From Mesostigma viride (Eukaryota > Streptophyta > Mesostigmatophyceae > Mesostigmatales > Mesostigmataceae), in NCBI GenBank assembly GCA_009746045.1, contig RPFO01000406.1, positions 489,501 to 553,500 of the forward strand: a DNA stretch of 64,000 bases. Reading direction: 5' to 3'. Under the pieces are notes generated by a model. The model was not told the DNA's origin. It did no database searches and saw nothing but the letters and a program-made list of their open reading frames with translations. This document shows positions 43,905-54,060 of the stretch, in pieces; the first letter of the stretch is position 1, and each line of letters starts with the position of its first letter. The position numbers and the translations under genes are program-made.

Positions 43905-44338
43905 GTGAGTGCATGGACTTGGGAAGGTTGTGTAGCAACTGCATGTGCGGTCGGTATAAACGGGCTCCGCTGCATGAAGGGACATTGGCACGGTCCCAAG
44001 CACTATACAATAGAATGATTTCAACTGGAATGGACCTTGGGCACACCCGGGGATACTCGAGGGGAGTAAAATAAGGGCTTGGAAATAGTCTTAGGGCGGT
44101 GGGATAGTCACCCTCAAGTCGGTAGGTAAGTACGGAATGATAGAGATGGTGCGTTGTCATTGCTTCAACAACCAACCTGTGGCCGTGGTTCATTAATTCA
44201 CTTGCGTGCCTCTGTTCCGGGAGTCACGTGTGTGTGTGTGTGGGGGGTCATAATGTTTTGAAGAGTTTGGTCCTTAAACTACTGATTGATGCACGAAAAG
44301 AAAGGGCAGGGACCGCTGCCTTTTCTTGTTGCCATTAT

Positions 44339-44580
44339 CTGGCGGAGCCAATTTACGGAAGAACCGTTAGGTTCGCCAGAATTGGCGAAGCTTATAAGGC
44401 CGTACACGTGAGAAAAACATAGGAATAGGGGATAAAATCCGTCAATCCATACATCCATCCATCCCCCATCCATCCACCGAATCTGTCCCTAATTTGCAAG
44501 CATAAGGGTGAGGTTCTTCCGAAAATTGGCTCCGCCGTAGAGTTTCAACGGGCAAGTTGCAAACACGCACGTTACTTGAT
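44339..44580. mobile_element. Fold-back insertion
   Basis: The sister units read GCCATTATAGTGTGTTGC without interruption, so these ~242 bp are an insertion. Arms GGCGGAGCCAATTTACGG (44341 on) and its near complement ending at 44536 pair over about 25 bp. The interior has CATC-type simple repeats. It has no coding capacity. Confidence 0.7.
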
Positions 44581-44868
44581 AGTGTGTTGCTACCCTGATA
44601 CGCCGCCCAACGTTAAGGAATTCGTAATGCTGACATCAACCGACTGCCAAAAATGCGATAGAATTTGACTTCCCGGCACATTTCCAAGCTGAGAGAAACC
44701 TGACATACTATAATGGGCAGAAGGTGAATAATGAGTGCTAGTGTGCGGGGCATGGCTCATGAAATGTCGTTAAGACCTTGTTTGAATGATTGTCACACGA
44801 GAATGTTGCAGCTTGCCGATTGTAGTCTGTCGTGAAATGAGCGAGACCCTATTTATAATGAGATGTAT

Positions 44869-45074
44869 TTGGTGAGCTATGCTCATTTTATCTATGACTA
44901 ACCTGCTGAGCGGAGAATGCAACGCCGTATAGCACAAAAGAAAAAAGAATTTTAGAAAAAATATTTTTTGTGCTGGCACCTGTACCCCAGCCACCCAGGT
45001 AGGGGTTGGTTGGACAGGTGGTTGCTATAAAAGGTGGGCTTCCATTCTAGGGAAGCAGGTTGTTTCTTTTGCCT
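44869..45074. repeat. A1 terminal repeat of family 2
   Basis: It begins TGGTGAGCTATGCTCATTTT and ends at AGCAGGTTGTTTCTTTTGCC, matching A2 of the relic at about 40392-40175. It contains GGTTGCTATAAAAGGTGGG, where TATAAAAG is a good TATA-box candidate about 115 bp before ORF1. Confidence 0.75.
45022..45036 (+). promoter_or_regulatory. Candidate TATA box of family 2
   Basis: GTTGCTATAAAAGGTG within A1. The same TATAAAAGG motif is kept in A2 of the relic (CCTTTTATA on the plus strand near 40222-40230). This conservation and the position upstream of ORF1 suggest the element's promoter; it is inferred, not shown. Confidence 0.4.
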
Positions 45075-45142
45075 GAGAACCTCACGTGACCACATCACAA
45101 AAAACAAAACGCAAGATAACACATCAAGCATTATAACCCACC

Positions 45143-46248
45143 ATGACCTGAACAGTGACAGCTCCAGACCGGAATTTCATAGCGCAACTCAAGCAAGCAG
45201 CCAAGGAGGGATGCACCCCAAAGGAGGCCGCCACTGCGGTCCAGAAGATCCTAGGGGAGGGGGTTTGGCTAGAGTGGATCCAGAAGCTCAATCAGGGGCG
45301 TGCCAAGAACGTCATGGACGCATTGGAGAAAAGGGGGTTTGTCAGCGATTGGGATGGGGAGGAGGCCCTGGCCGATGTGCTAGCAGCGCAACTGGGGGAG
45401 GCTATTGCAGAGCCGGATCCTCCAGTGTCAGCAGGTGCGGTGGGAACTGGGGGTGTTCCCCCTTCGGCAGGTGGAAGCGGAGGGGCGGGGCAAGGTGGAC
45501 CGGGCGCTGGGGAGGAGGATGGCGCCCCTGGGGCGATCGACCAGGATGTGGCGGACCTAGACCGAAACATAGGTCGGCTGCTGGGGACCGAGACGGGCTA
45601 TGCAACGCCAGCTGAAGGGCTTCCATCCCGGCCGGGCAACGCCTGCACTGGCGGAGATATTGACGACCTGATAGTGGCCATGTCGAAGCTGCTGGACCAG
45701 GAAAAGACTCCAGCAGCTGCAAGCCCAGCAGCGGCGACGACTGCTGGCAGGCTGGCGCGCACGAAGGGAGTGGCGCTGAGCGGGCATTCAGTGCCGGTCC
45801 TGCTGAGCAAAATGTTGGAGGCAGTGCTGCCGGGGATGCTGGACTACGCGGAGAGCGTGGTGGGGAAGTCCATCCGTGCATCGTTAATGCTGACGATGCA
45901 CGGCAGCTCAGCCAGCGGGGAGAGGCGGATGCTGCTCCTGCAGATGGCAGGAATTCTGGACACGATGGTGACAGAATTTGGCTACTGGGCCACGCCACGC
46001 TCCGAAGTGATTCTGGAGCTGGCAGCAGCCGAGTACATGGCGAAGCTGATCACGGCGTGCCAGCTGGTGGATGTGGGGTCGACGGGTGGAAGGGGACTCC
46101 GTCGGCAATGCTGCCATTCCAGGAGGGTGGAGCAATGCTGGCGTCTCCGGCGGTGCGGGCGGCGATGAGCATGGGGAAGCTGCAGCACAAGCTGGAGCAG
46201 GGTCCCGGCAAGAAGGGGCAGGGCGGCCCGTCCAACAACAACAAGTGA
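45143..46248 (+). pseudogene. Gag-like ORF1 of family 2
   Basis: The ATG at 45143 in good context (CCACCATG) is followed two codons later by TGA. The same frame is then open to 46168 (RNFIAQLKQAAKEGCTPKEA ...). Near 46075-46090 the frame shifts, and the natural end in the next frame is KLQHKLEQGPGKKGQGGPSN...K with a stop at 46248. The middle is G/A/P-rich. The C-terminal half (VLLSKMLEAVLPGMLDY; GILDTMVTEFG; AAEYMAKLI) aligns with family 1 ORF1. The extreme C terminus is basic and glycine-rich, suited to RNA binding. One nonsense codon and one frameshift break it. Confidence 0.65.
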
Positions 46249-48420
46249 GGGAGCGGTGCCTTCTTCCACTACCTCTTCCAGCACCCTGCCACCTCGTGAC
46301 TGGTGGCAGCAGGTACGCTCAGGCCGTAGGCGCGATAGGATGAGTCGGGCTTTTAATGCTCGCACACTAGCCTGTCAGACGGTTAGGGCGTTAAACTGGA
46401 TGGGGGGGGGGGGGCGAGACCCGCCTGCTGTAGATTCAGCCCGTGTGCCCGGGCCTCTGCAGCAGGCGGCCCTAGATGGGATCGATGATGCTTGCAGGTC
46501 CTTTGTCCGCCGGAACGGTGGTTCCGTAGCGGCAATGGCAGGATCTGTAGTGGATGGGGGTGAATATGCTGAAGGAGCCCCTTACGAACCGTTAGTGGCC
46601 GCACGCTTGGCCTTGCCTGGTCCGGGGGAAGGTGGCCAAGTGGATGTGCTGAACTTACTACCCCCCTCTTGGGGAGCAATTTTGAATGATGAGAGTAGGA
46701 TGGTACGGACGCTGAGCCCAGCAGAGCGGATCTTGCAGAAGTCGATGCGGATCTCGCGGGGGTGTAGCATGGAGGAGTTCGCGCGGGTTTGCACGGTGTG
46801 TGTGGAGAGGGGGATTTTGGGTGGATTTTTTGAGGAGGAGCCGCCTATGGTGAACGGTACTTTTGGGGTCGGAAAGCCCGACGGCCGTATACGGCTGATT
46901 GTGGACAACCGGCGTGGCAACATGCCACTACCGATCCTATGCCCGCTTTTTTACCACACCTTGGCGTGATTTGCGATTTGCCCACGCGCGCTGGGGAGGA
47001 TGTTTTTGGGGGCGTATCAGATTTGGATTCGTACTACAACAGACTCCGCCTGCCAGTTTGGATGCGGCGGTACTGTGCGTGGATGCCGGTGTGGTCGGAT
47101 CTGGTGGGCCTGAGTGGGGCTCGTCGGAAGGTGTGGCCGTGGATGTTGTGCTGGCCAATGGGCAACAAGCTGGCCGTCGCGTGGCCCAGTGTGTGCATCA
47201 GTCTGTGTTGTACCGCTGTGGCCCCAAGCCGCCGTTGGAGGCTAGTCGTGGGCTGAGCATCAACATGTCCGCGCTGATCCTGGTGGCGGAGGCCAACGAG
47301 GCGGGGGAGACCGTCCGGCTGAGGCTGGAGGAGGACCCTGCTGCGCCCTTGGCGCCCTCGCCGTGCTTCGAATCTCGGCAGGATCTGGAAGGTATGCATG
47401 CTGTGACGATCGATGACCTCCATTTCACCCACTGTGCGTCGGTGGATGGGGTGAATCAGCAGCTAGATCGTGTTCAGGCTGCCTACGCCGCTGTTGGGCT
47501 GGTGCAGAAGTCTGACAAGGTGGTACGGGCGACAGCAGAGCAGACTGGTGTGCAGGCGGTGGGTGTCATTCACCAAAGAGATGGTGACGTGGTGCCTGTT
47601 CCTGAGCGTGTGGTGGCAGTTATCGCTGCTACTCATAGAATCTTAGATCGCGGGTTTACATACTACCGCGAACTTAGTTCTGTGCTTGGGAAGTGGGTGT
47701 GGATGCATCTGCTGTGCCGCCCCATGCTTTCGGTGTGGTCTGAGACGTACCGGCTGCTAGCAGCCATGAATGCCTCCCTGCCTGGGCGCCGCTGGCGCCT
47801 CCCTGCGGGGGCCCGCCAGGAGCTTCAGGCGGCGATCGACCTGGCCCCCTTTTTGAGGGCGGCCAGGGCCCGGCCCCTTTCTGACCGGGTCGTCGCAAGT
47901 GATGCGAGCGGCTCCGGCGGTGGGGTGGTCTACAGGGACCTGCCTGGGGCCGATTGTGCCCGGCTGGCGACCCGGCGCGAAGCGCGGGGGTGGCGGACGA
48001 CAGCTTTAACGTCTGGGGAGGACTGGGACCTGGAGCGCATGGAGGAGGGGGACTACAGCCTGCTGGATAGTGGCCACTGGCGTACGGCACTGTCCTACCG
48101 GTGGCGGGGGCAGCCTAACCACATCAACGTCAAGGAGGCGATTGCTGCGACACAGGGGGTCGAGTGGTCGTGCCGGACCAAGGCGTGTCGAGGTAAGCGA
48201 GTCGTCCGGCTCGTAGACTCCAGTGCTGTGGTGGGGGCGTTTGTCAGAGGGCGGTCGTCTTCCTACCGCCTCAACCAGCTGGTTCGGCGCTACTGCGCTC
48301 TGTCACTGGCTGGCGACATGCAGAGCCACTGGGTCTGGGTGGCTACCGACCACAACCCAGCTGACAAGGCCAGTCGGCGTGGCGCTTGGATTCCTGACTT
48401 GACCCGGTGTGGTGACGTGC
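46249..48420 (+). pseudogene. Reverse transcriptase/RNase H of family 2
   Basis: Three frames are used in turn. Frame 46256-46969 has VRALNWMGGGG next to a G-run, then the finger region with KPDGRIRLIVDNRRGNMPLP. Frame 46939-47256 has motif A (SDLDSYYNRLRLPVWMRRYC). The third frame from about 47150 has motif C (HAVTIDDLHF), the thumb, then RNase H with RVVASDASGSGGGVVYRDL, HINVKEAIAATQGVE, RLVDSSAVVGAFVRGRSSS and VATDHNPADKASRRGA. All expected RT and RNase H catalytic aspartates and the glutamate are present. RNase H and recombinase are read in one frame through the linker GDVHPNPGPEG at about 48412-48444, so it was a single RT-RH-YR polyprotein. Confidence 0.8.
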
Positions 48421-49369
48421 ATCCCAACCCTGGGCCTGAGGGGGCGCGACGCCCTCGGGACTTGGCACTTTTGGAGGGCACAGTCAACCCTGTGTCTACC
48501 TTGCCAGCGTACCGGCGTGCGGCGGCTGTCTACGTGGCGTGGGCGCCACCTGGCCCTGTCGACCCAGCTGACGCGGAAGCCATTTTCTGTGAGTGGATTT
48601 CTGCTGTCTACCATGCCAGAGGGGGCGGGGGCGTACCTTATGCCAGCATGCCAAGGCCTGTCTGCACCTGTACTACCCCGACATTGTTCGGAATTGGGTA
48701 CTGGCGGACCGCCTGCTAGCAGGTTGGCAGCGGCTTGTTCCGGCTGTCAGCCCTCCGCCTATGCCCTGGCGCCTTTGCTATTTCACTGCCCTGTTGCTAG
48801 TTTCACGTCGACAGGTGCATTTGAGTGCGTTGATTATTATTGCTTTCCAGCAGTATTTACGCATTAGCGAGGCGCTAGGGCTGCGGGTTCGGGATGTGGC
48901 TCATCCCGGCCACCCCCTTCTCGAGCCAGGGCCCATGGTCGGTGCCCTTGTGCTGCGCAACCCCAAAACTGCGCAGGGGCGGCCCAGCACGTCCTCGTCC
49001 GGGATCCACTTTCTTTGTGGCTCCTGCGACGTCTGACGGCTGGCCAGCCCCCGGATGCACTCCTCTTTCGGGCTTAACGTACAGCCAGGCTAGGCAGCAG
49101 TGGGAGGCTGTGCAGGCCCGCATGGGCATCCCAGGGATGTTTTCTTTTCACAGCCTCCGGCATGGGGGGCGACGCACGACGCCATCGCTGGCGAGTCGCC
49201 GGAGGCCATCCAGCTGCGCGGCCGGTGGGCTTCGGCCCTCTCGGTCACGCGCTACATTGGCCTCCACCGCAGCCTCCTGGGGCGCGACATCCCACCCGCC
49301 CTCTGGGCTCAGGCCCTGGGTTTTGACCCAGCGGCTTTCCGGCGCCACTTCGGTGGCGTCGAGTTTTGA
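48409..49369 (+). pseudogene. Tyrosine recombinase of family 2 (frameshifted)
   Basis: It follows RNase H through the HPNPGP linker: LALLEGTVNPVSTLPAYRRA (core-binding region) up to about 48650. The frame then shifts, with the 48593-49036 frame carrying FQQYLRISEALGLRVRDVAH (first catalytic arginine). It shifts again for FSFHSLRHGG (H-x-x-R, about 49140-49170) and once more for THDAIAGESPEAIQLRGRW and SVTRYIGLHRSLLGRDIPPA (catalytic tyrosine). All catalytic residues exist, but at least three frameshifts separate them. The C terminus ends in a TGA just after FGGVEF. Confidence 0.75.
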
Positions 49370-49700
49370 CGTCCTCCTGTTTTTATCTCTCGTCTTTTAG
49401 CTATCAACTGACCTCACCCTTGCGTGGGAGGTCAGGGGGGAAATGGTTTAACTAACCCGAGGGTGAACCTGGGTTGGGACAAAGTACCCCCATAGCTAGG
49501 TAGTTTAGGTTTTCTTTTTTGCATGTCCTACGTATTTTCGGCTGCTAGCCATGTAAGGAGCTGTGGGTAGAGCAGGGGCATAGCTGCTGTGGGCTGGCCC
49601 TGCAAATTCACATAGTGTGCTCACCCTAGCATACAGATGGCTGTGTTGCCATCTGGTAGACATGTCTATGTTATTCCACCGTATAGAGCTAGCTCACATC

Positions 49701-49870
49701 TTGTAATAAATTTGATGTTTTGTGGTGATGCATGCAAAGGAAAGCAAGGCCAGAAATGGATTAGTTATTTAAAAGATGGTAATATTGTAATAAATTTGAT
49801 GTTTTGTGGTGATGCATGCAAAGCAAAACAAGGCTAGAAATGGATTAGTTGTTTAAAAGATGGTCTGTAC
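49701..49870. repeat. 86-bp tandem duplication across the element's right junction
   Basis: TTGTAATAAATTTGATGTTT through GGATTAGTTATTTAAAAGATGGTAATA is repeated once with a few substitutions, second copy from about 49787. Each copy spans the end of B1 and about 20 bp of flanking unit DNA, so it arose after insertion. Confidence 0.75.
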
Positions 49871-50570
49871 CAACAAGGGCTAAGAGTCCTATATTGCGAT
49901 TCGTGCGTGCACAATACATGCTATGGCCTTTTGAACTAACTGCCATTCGGTCTCCCTACGCACGTTGATATGAAGGAGGAACTGGTAAAAACCCAAGGGC
50001 TTATCCCATGGTCTGCTGACCCATGTTTGGCACTCTTAGACCTCGGACCAAAAAATCAGTACTCAAAACTGTAAACCACAGATTCAATTACCCATAACCA
50101 AATTGCCAGGCGAATACCCACTTCAAGGGCTTTTAGAATATGCAATAACATCATGGGTTCGTCAAGGCATTGGGATAATAGCTCCAGTCAGTGATGGCCA
50201 AAGGATGACCTTTTTCCCGATAAACTCCCCCCCCACCCTAACTGGCCAAGGAGGGAGGAACCTCAATATTGGCCTTGGACAATTCATACGAATTGGATGG
50301 TCTCAAGGTGCCTTCCTGGGCCACATCGTGTAGGCCTAATTGGTTGCCCATCAGGCTGTGCTCATTAACCTGTGTGGCTTGCGCACCTGTAAAGAGCCGT
50401 CTATGCCAGGGGCGGTAGCGCGTTTATGCATTATTATACGCTGCAATAGTCTCTTGCCTGAAGTTGTGCAATGCGGGCCAGCCAATTCATGGAAATACAA
50501 GGCCAAACTACATCTTCTTCCATTAGTTGTCGGTAAACTATTTTTCAAACAAAGACTTATCTTCCAAGAC
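49763..50570. repeat. Dispersed unit copy 3 (right part)
   Basis: This is the continuation of the unit interrupted at 44868: GGTCTGTACCAACAAGGGCT, the GAAGGAGGAACTGGTAAA landmark, down to CTTATCTTCCAAGACATTAG. Confidence 0.7.
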
Positions 50571-51360
50571 ATTAGTATCAACCATGGAACTCCAGGGTAT
50601 TCAGACTCTTGATTTGAACCAGGAGTGGAGCACATGTGACAGGCATGTCCACCGCCGATACTCATGATAACACAAAGTGCTTGTGAAAGGCAAGCCTTAC
50701 CCCCTTAGAAAGACGCATGGAGAGTGGGTGGGAAAAGAAAAGGACCTGATCTCAGCTAGGTGGATTTTTTTGTCTTTTCGTGGCACGCAGTCTTGCTGCG
50801 AATGGCATTTTTGCGTCACACATGTTGGCGCTTGAACAAAAGGCGCAAAAGGTCACATGGCATACCATTTGCCGGCGTCTTATGTAAAAATGCCGGCGCT
50901 CTTCAGCCGCATAATGCGTGGGAGAAAAGTCTCAGACATAGGTAATCACTGCGTCATTATTAAAAAATCTAGACGGTGGAAAGATAGTATCACATCGTAG
51001 CTCTCGCAAGGCTGACTAGAAAGTTGGCCAAATCTTTGCCACCACAGATCCGTGTCAGGCCACAGCGGCCCCAAAGGACTTGTCACATCAAACCTATAAC
51101 CTAGATAAAGTGGCAACCCTTCCACCTTAGTTAAAAAGAACTATGGTCAGATATCCATGATTCTAGGCACCGCGGAACTCCAGAGGAACCATACTCGGTG
51201 TTCAAACAATGAGTGGAGCACATACAAAAGGCAGGCCTCATCCTGGCCGCCGAGTCTCATGGGAACAATCAATGCTTGTCAAAAGGCTAGCCTTACCCGT
51301 ACATCCTTCCCTGGCGGTCCATGCCAGGGTCAAAGAACCTATCCTTAGTCGAAAGAATAA
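50571..51360 (-). repeat. Family 1 3'-end relic
   Basis: B2 (from ACCATGGAACTCCAGGGTAT), A2 and B1 (to CATGCCAGGGTCAAAGAACC) lie in the same order as in 42255-43310. It has no coding sequence. Confidence 0.65.
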
Positions 51361-53440
51361 CCAGCTTAATCAAGCGTGGGCAATATACACTTTGGGGATG
51401 TCTTCACTTGTTTCATGTAGCTAAACAAGGAAAATGGAACTGCACTTTCGGGAACTTCAACGGGTTATGGAGCAGCTTGTAGCTTGCTTCTGAGCTGGAC
51501 TAAACATTGTTTTAACTTACGTTATGCATGCGCCAGCAGTGGATGCGATCACATACGAACACGAACAAGAAACCGCCGTCGCCGTTATTTATATAGGTCT
51601 GGTGTCAACTTGTTAAAAAGCAAGCATGGCACATTGATTTCAAGCTGGTCTGATGCCACAGCCTGGACGCTGCACTATTGTAGTGGTCGAAATCACTTTG
51701 CGACAAATAATTTGTGAGTCGACCTGGTGAAGTTGGTTGCAGTGGTCATAGCATGGGGAGGTCTTTTCCGGTTTGTTTACTTTGGATGCCTGCGCAGTGA
51801 CGTGAGGATGCCCAATGCTGTGGCTTGCCTTGCCTTCCCTATGTGCAAATACAGAATGGGTGGACTGGTCTCCACCTCGCTGCTGAAAAGGGCCACCTGG
51901 AGGTGGTCAAGTACCTGGTGGCGGACAAGGGGATGAGCGCGGATGCCAAGACCAATGTAAGTGCATGGACTTATGAAAGGTTGGGTAGCAACTGCACGTG
52001 CGGTCGGTATAAACGGGCTCCGCTGCATGAAGGGACATTGGCACGGTCCCAAGCACTATAGAATAGAATGATTTCAACTTGAATGGCTCTGGGGCACACC
52101 TGGGGATACTCGTGGGGAGTAAAATAAGGGCTTGGAAATAGTCTTAGGGCGGTGGGATAGTCACCCTCAAGTCGGTAGGTAAGTACGGAATGATAGAGAT
52201 GGTGTATTGTCAGCTCTGGAACAACCAACCTGTGACCGTGGTTCATTAATTCACTTGCGTGCCTCTGTTCGGGGAGTCACGTGGAGGGGGTGGGTGGGCG
52301 GGGGGTAAAAATGTCTTGAAGATTTTGGTCCTTTGATTCCTGATTGATGCACGAAAAGAAAGGGCAGGGACCGCCGCCTTTTCTTGTTGCCATTTTATTG
52401 TGTTGCTACCCTGATACATCCCCCAACGTGAAGGAATTTGTAATGCTGACATCAACCTACTGCCAAACATGCGATAGAATTTCACTTCCCGGCACACCTC
52501 AAAGCTGAGAGAAACCTGACACATTATAATGGGTAGAAATGAATCATGAATGGTAGTGTGCGGGGCATGGCTCATGAAACGTCGGTAACACCTTGTTTGA
52601 ATCAATGTCACACGAGAATGTGGCAGCTTGCCAATTGTAGTCTGTCATGAAATGAGCAAGCTGCAAGACCCTATTTCTAATAAGACGTTTTAGTTATTTA
52701 AAAGATTGTCTGTGCCAACAAGGGCTAAGAGTCCTATATTGCAATTGGTATGTGCACAAGACATGCTCACCTATGGCCTTTTGACCTAAATGCCATGCAT
52801 TCGGTCTCCCTACGCACATTGATATGAAGGAGGACCTGGTAAATACCCAAGGGCCTATCCCATGGCCTGCTGACCCATGTTTGGCACTTTTAGACCCTGG
52901 ACAAAAAAATCAGTACTCAAAACTGTAAACCACATATTCAGTTACCGTCAACCAAAGTGCCAGGCGAATATCCACTTCATGGGGTTTTAGAATATGCAAT
53001 AACATCATGGGTTCATCAAGGCATTGGGATAATAGCTCCAGTCAGTGATGGCCAAAGGACGACCTCTTTCCCAGTAAACTCCCGCCACACCCTAACTGGC
53101 CAAGGAGGGTCAGGAACCTCAATATTGGCTTTGGACAATTCATACTAATTGGATGGCCTCAAGGTGCCTTCCTGGGCCACATCGTGTAGGCCTAATTGGT
53201 TGCCCATTAGGCTGCGCTCATTTACCTGTGTGGCTTGCGCACCTGTAAAGAGCCGTCTATGCCAAGGGCGGTAGCGCGTTTATGCATTATTATACGCTGC
53301 AATAGTCTCTTGCCTGAAGTTGTGCAATGCGGGCCAGCCAATTCATGGAAATACAAGGCCAAACTACATCTTCTTTCATTGGTTGTCGGCAAACTATTTT
53401 TCAAACAAAGACTTATCTTCCAAGACATTAGTATCAACCA
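51361..53440. repeat. Dispersed unit copy 4 with solo ankyrin exon
   Basis: It is a complete unit body with the ankyrin exon 51855-51956 and all the right-half landmarks. The next unit's equivalent point is about 2.70 kb downstream. Confidence 0.75.
51855..51956 (+). CDS. Solo ankyrin exon
   Basis: An open phase-0 exon (NGWTGLHLAAEKGHLEVVKY, then LVADKGMSADAKTN) follows TGCAAATACAG and precedes GTAAGT. Confidence 0.6.
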
Positions 53441-54060
53441 TGGAACTCCAGGGTATTCAGACTCTTGATTTAAACCAGGAGTGGAGCACATGTGACAGGC
53501 ATGTCCACCGCCGATACTCATGTTAACACAAAGTGCTTGTGAAAGGCTAGCCTTACCCCCTTAGAAAGACGCATGGAGAGTGGGTGGGAAAAGAAAAGGA
53601 CCTGAGCTCTCAGTCACACAATTCGTGGGAGAAAATTCTCAGACATAGGTAATCACTGCGTCATTAACAAAAAAATCTAGACAGTGGAAAGATAGCATCA
53701 CATCGTAGCTCTCGCAAGCCTGACTAGAAAGTTGGCCAGATCTTTGCCACCACAGATCCGTGTCAGGCCACAGCGGCCTCAAAGGACTTGTCACATCAAA
53801 CCTAGATAAAGTGGCAACCCCTCTACCTTAGTTAAAAAGAGCTATGGTCAGATATCCATGATTCTAGGCACCGCGGAACTCCAGAGGAACCATACTCGGT
53901 GTTCAAACAATGAGTGGAGCACATACAAAAGGCAGGCCTCATCCTGGCCGCCGAGTCTCATGGGAACACTTAATGCTTGTCAAAAGGCTAGCCTTACCCT
54001 TACTTTCTTCCCTGGCGGTCCATGCCAGGGTCAAAGAACCTATCCTCAGTCAAAAGAATA
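53441..54060 (-). repeat. Family 1 3'-end relic, shortened
   Basis: It has the same order as the 50.6-51.4 kb copy, but about 170 bp of A2 (the TTTTTTGTCTTTTCGTGGCA region) is deleted at about 53608. Confidence 0.65.

Larger units (their letters stand above)
43311..44868. repeat. Dispersed unit copy 3 (left part)
   Basis: It contains the unit sequence from TTAATTAAGCGTGGGCAATA, a solo ankyrin exon (43803-43904), a TG-microsatellite near 44228-44242, a fold-back insertion (44339-44580) and the GTGTTGCTACCCTGATACG segment. It is interrupted at GAGATGTAT by the family 2 YR element and resumes after 49763. Confidence 0.75.
44869..49762 (+). mobile_element. YR retroelement, family 2 (Ngaro/PAT-like)
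   Basis: This ~4.9-kb element is inserted into a dispersed unit, between GAGATGTAT and AGTTATTTAAAAGATGG; empty sister sites are at 35567 and 22548. Order: A1 (44869-45074), gag-like ORF1, RT/RNase H, linker with HPNPGP, tyrosine recombinase, 3' UTR, B1 (about 49567-49762). A2 and B2 expected from the relic at 40.0-40.9 kb are missing, apart from an 86-bp duplicated piece beyond the end, so the right side has recombined. Several frameshifts and a nonsense codon at the start of ORF1 make it inactive as sequenced. Confidence 0.8.

Noticed and set aside
45402-45998. 198-codon minus-strand frame
   Set aside because: It lies antisense to the gag-like ORF and is proline- and serine-rich in the way GC-rich antisense frames usually are.
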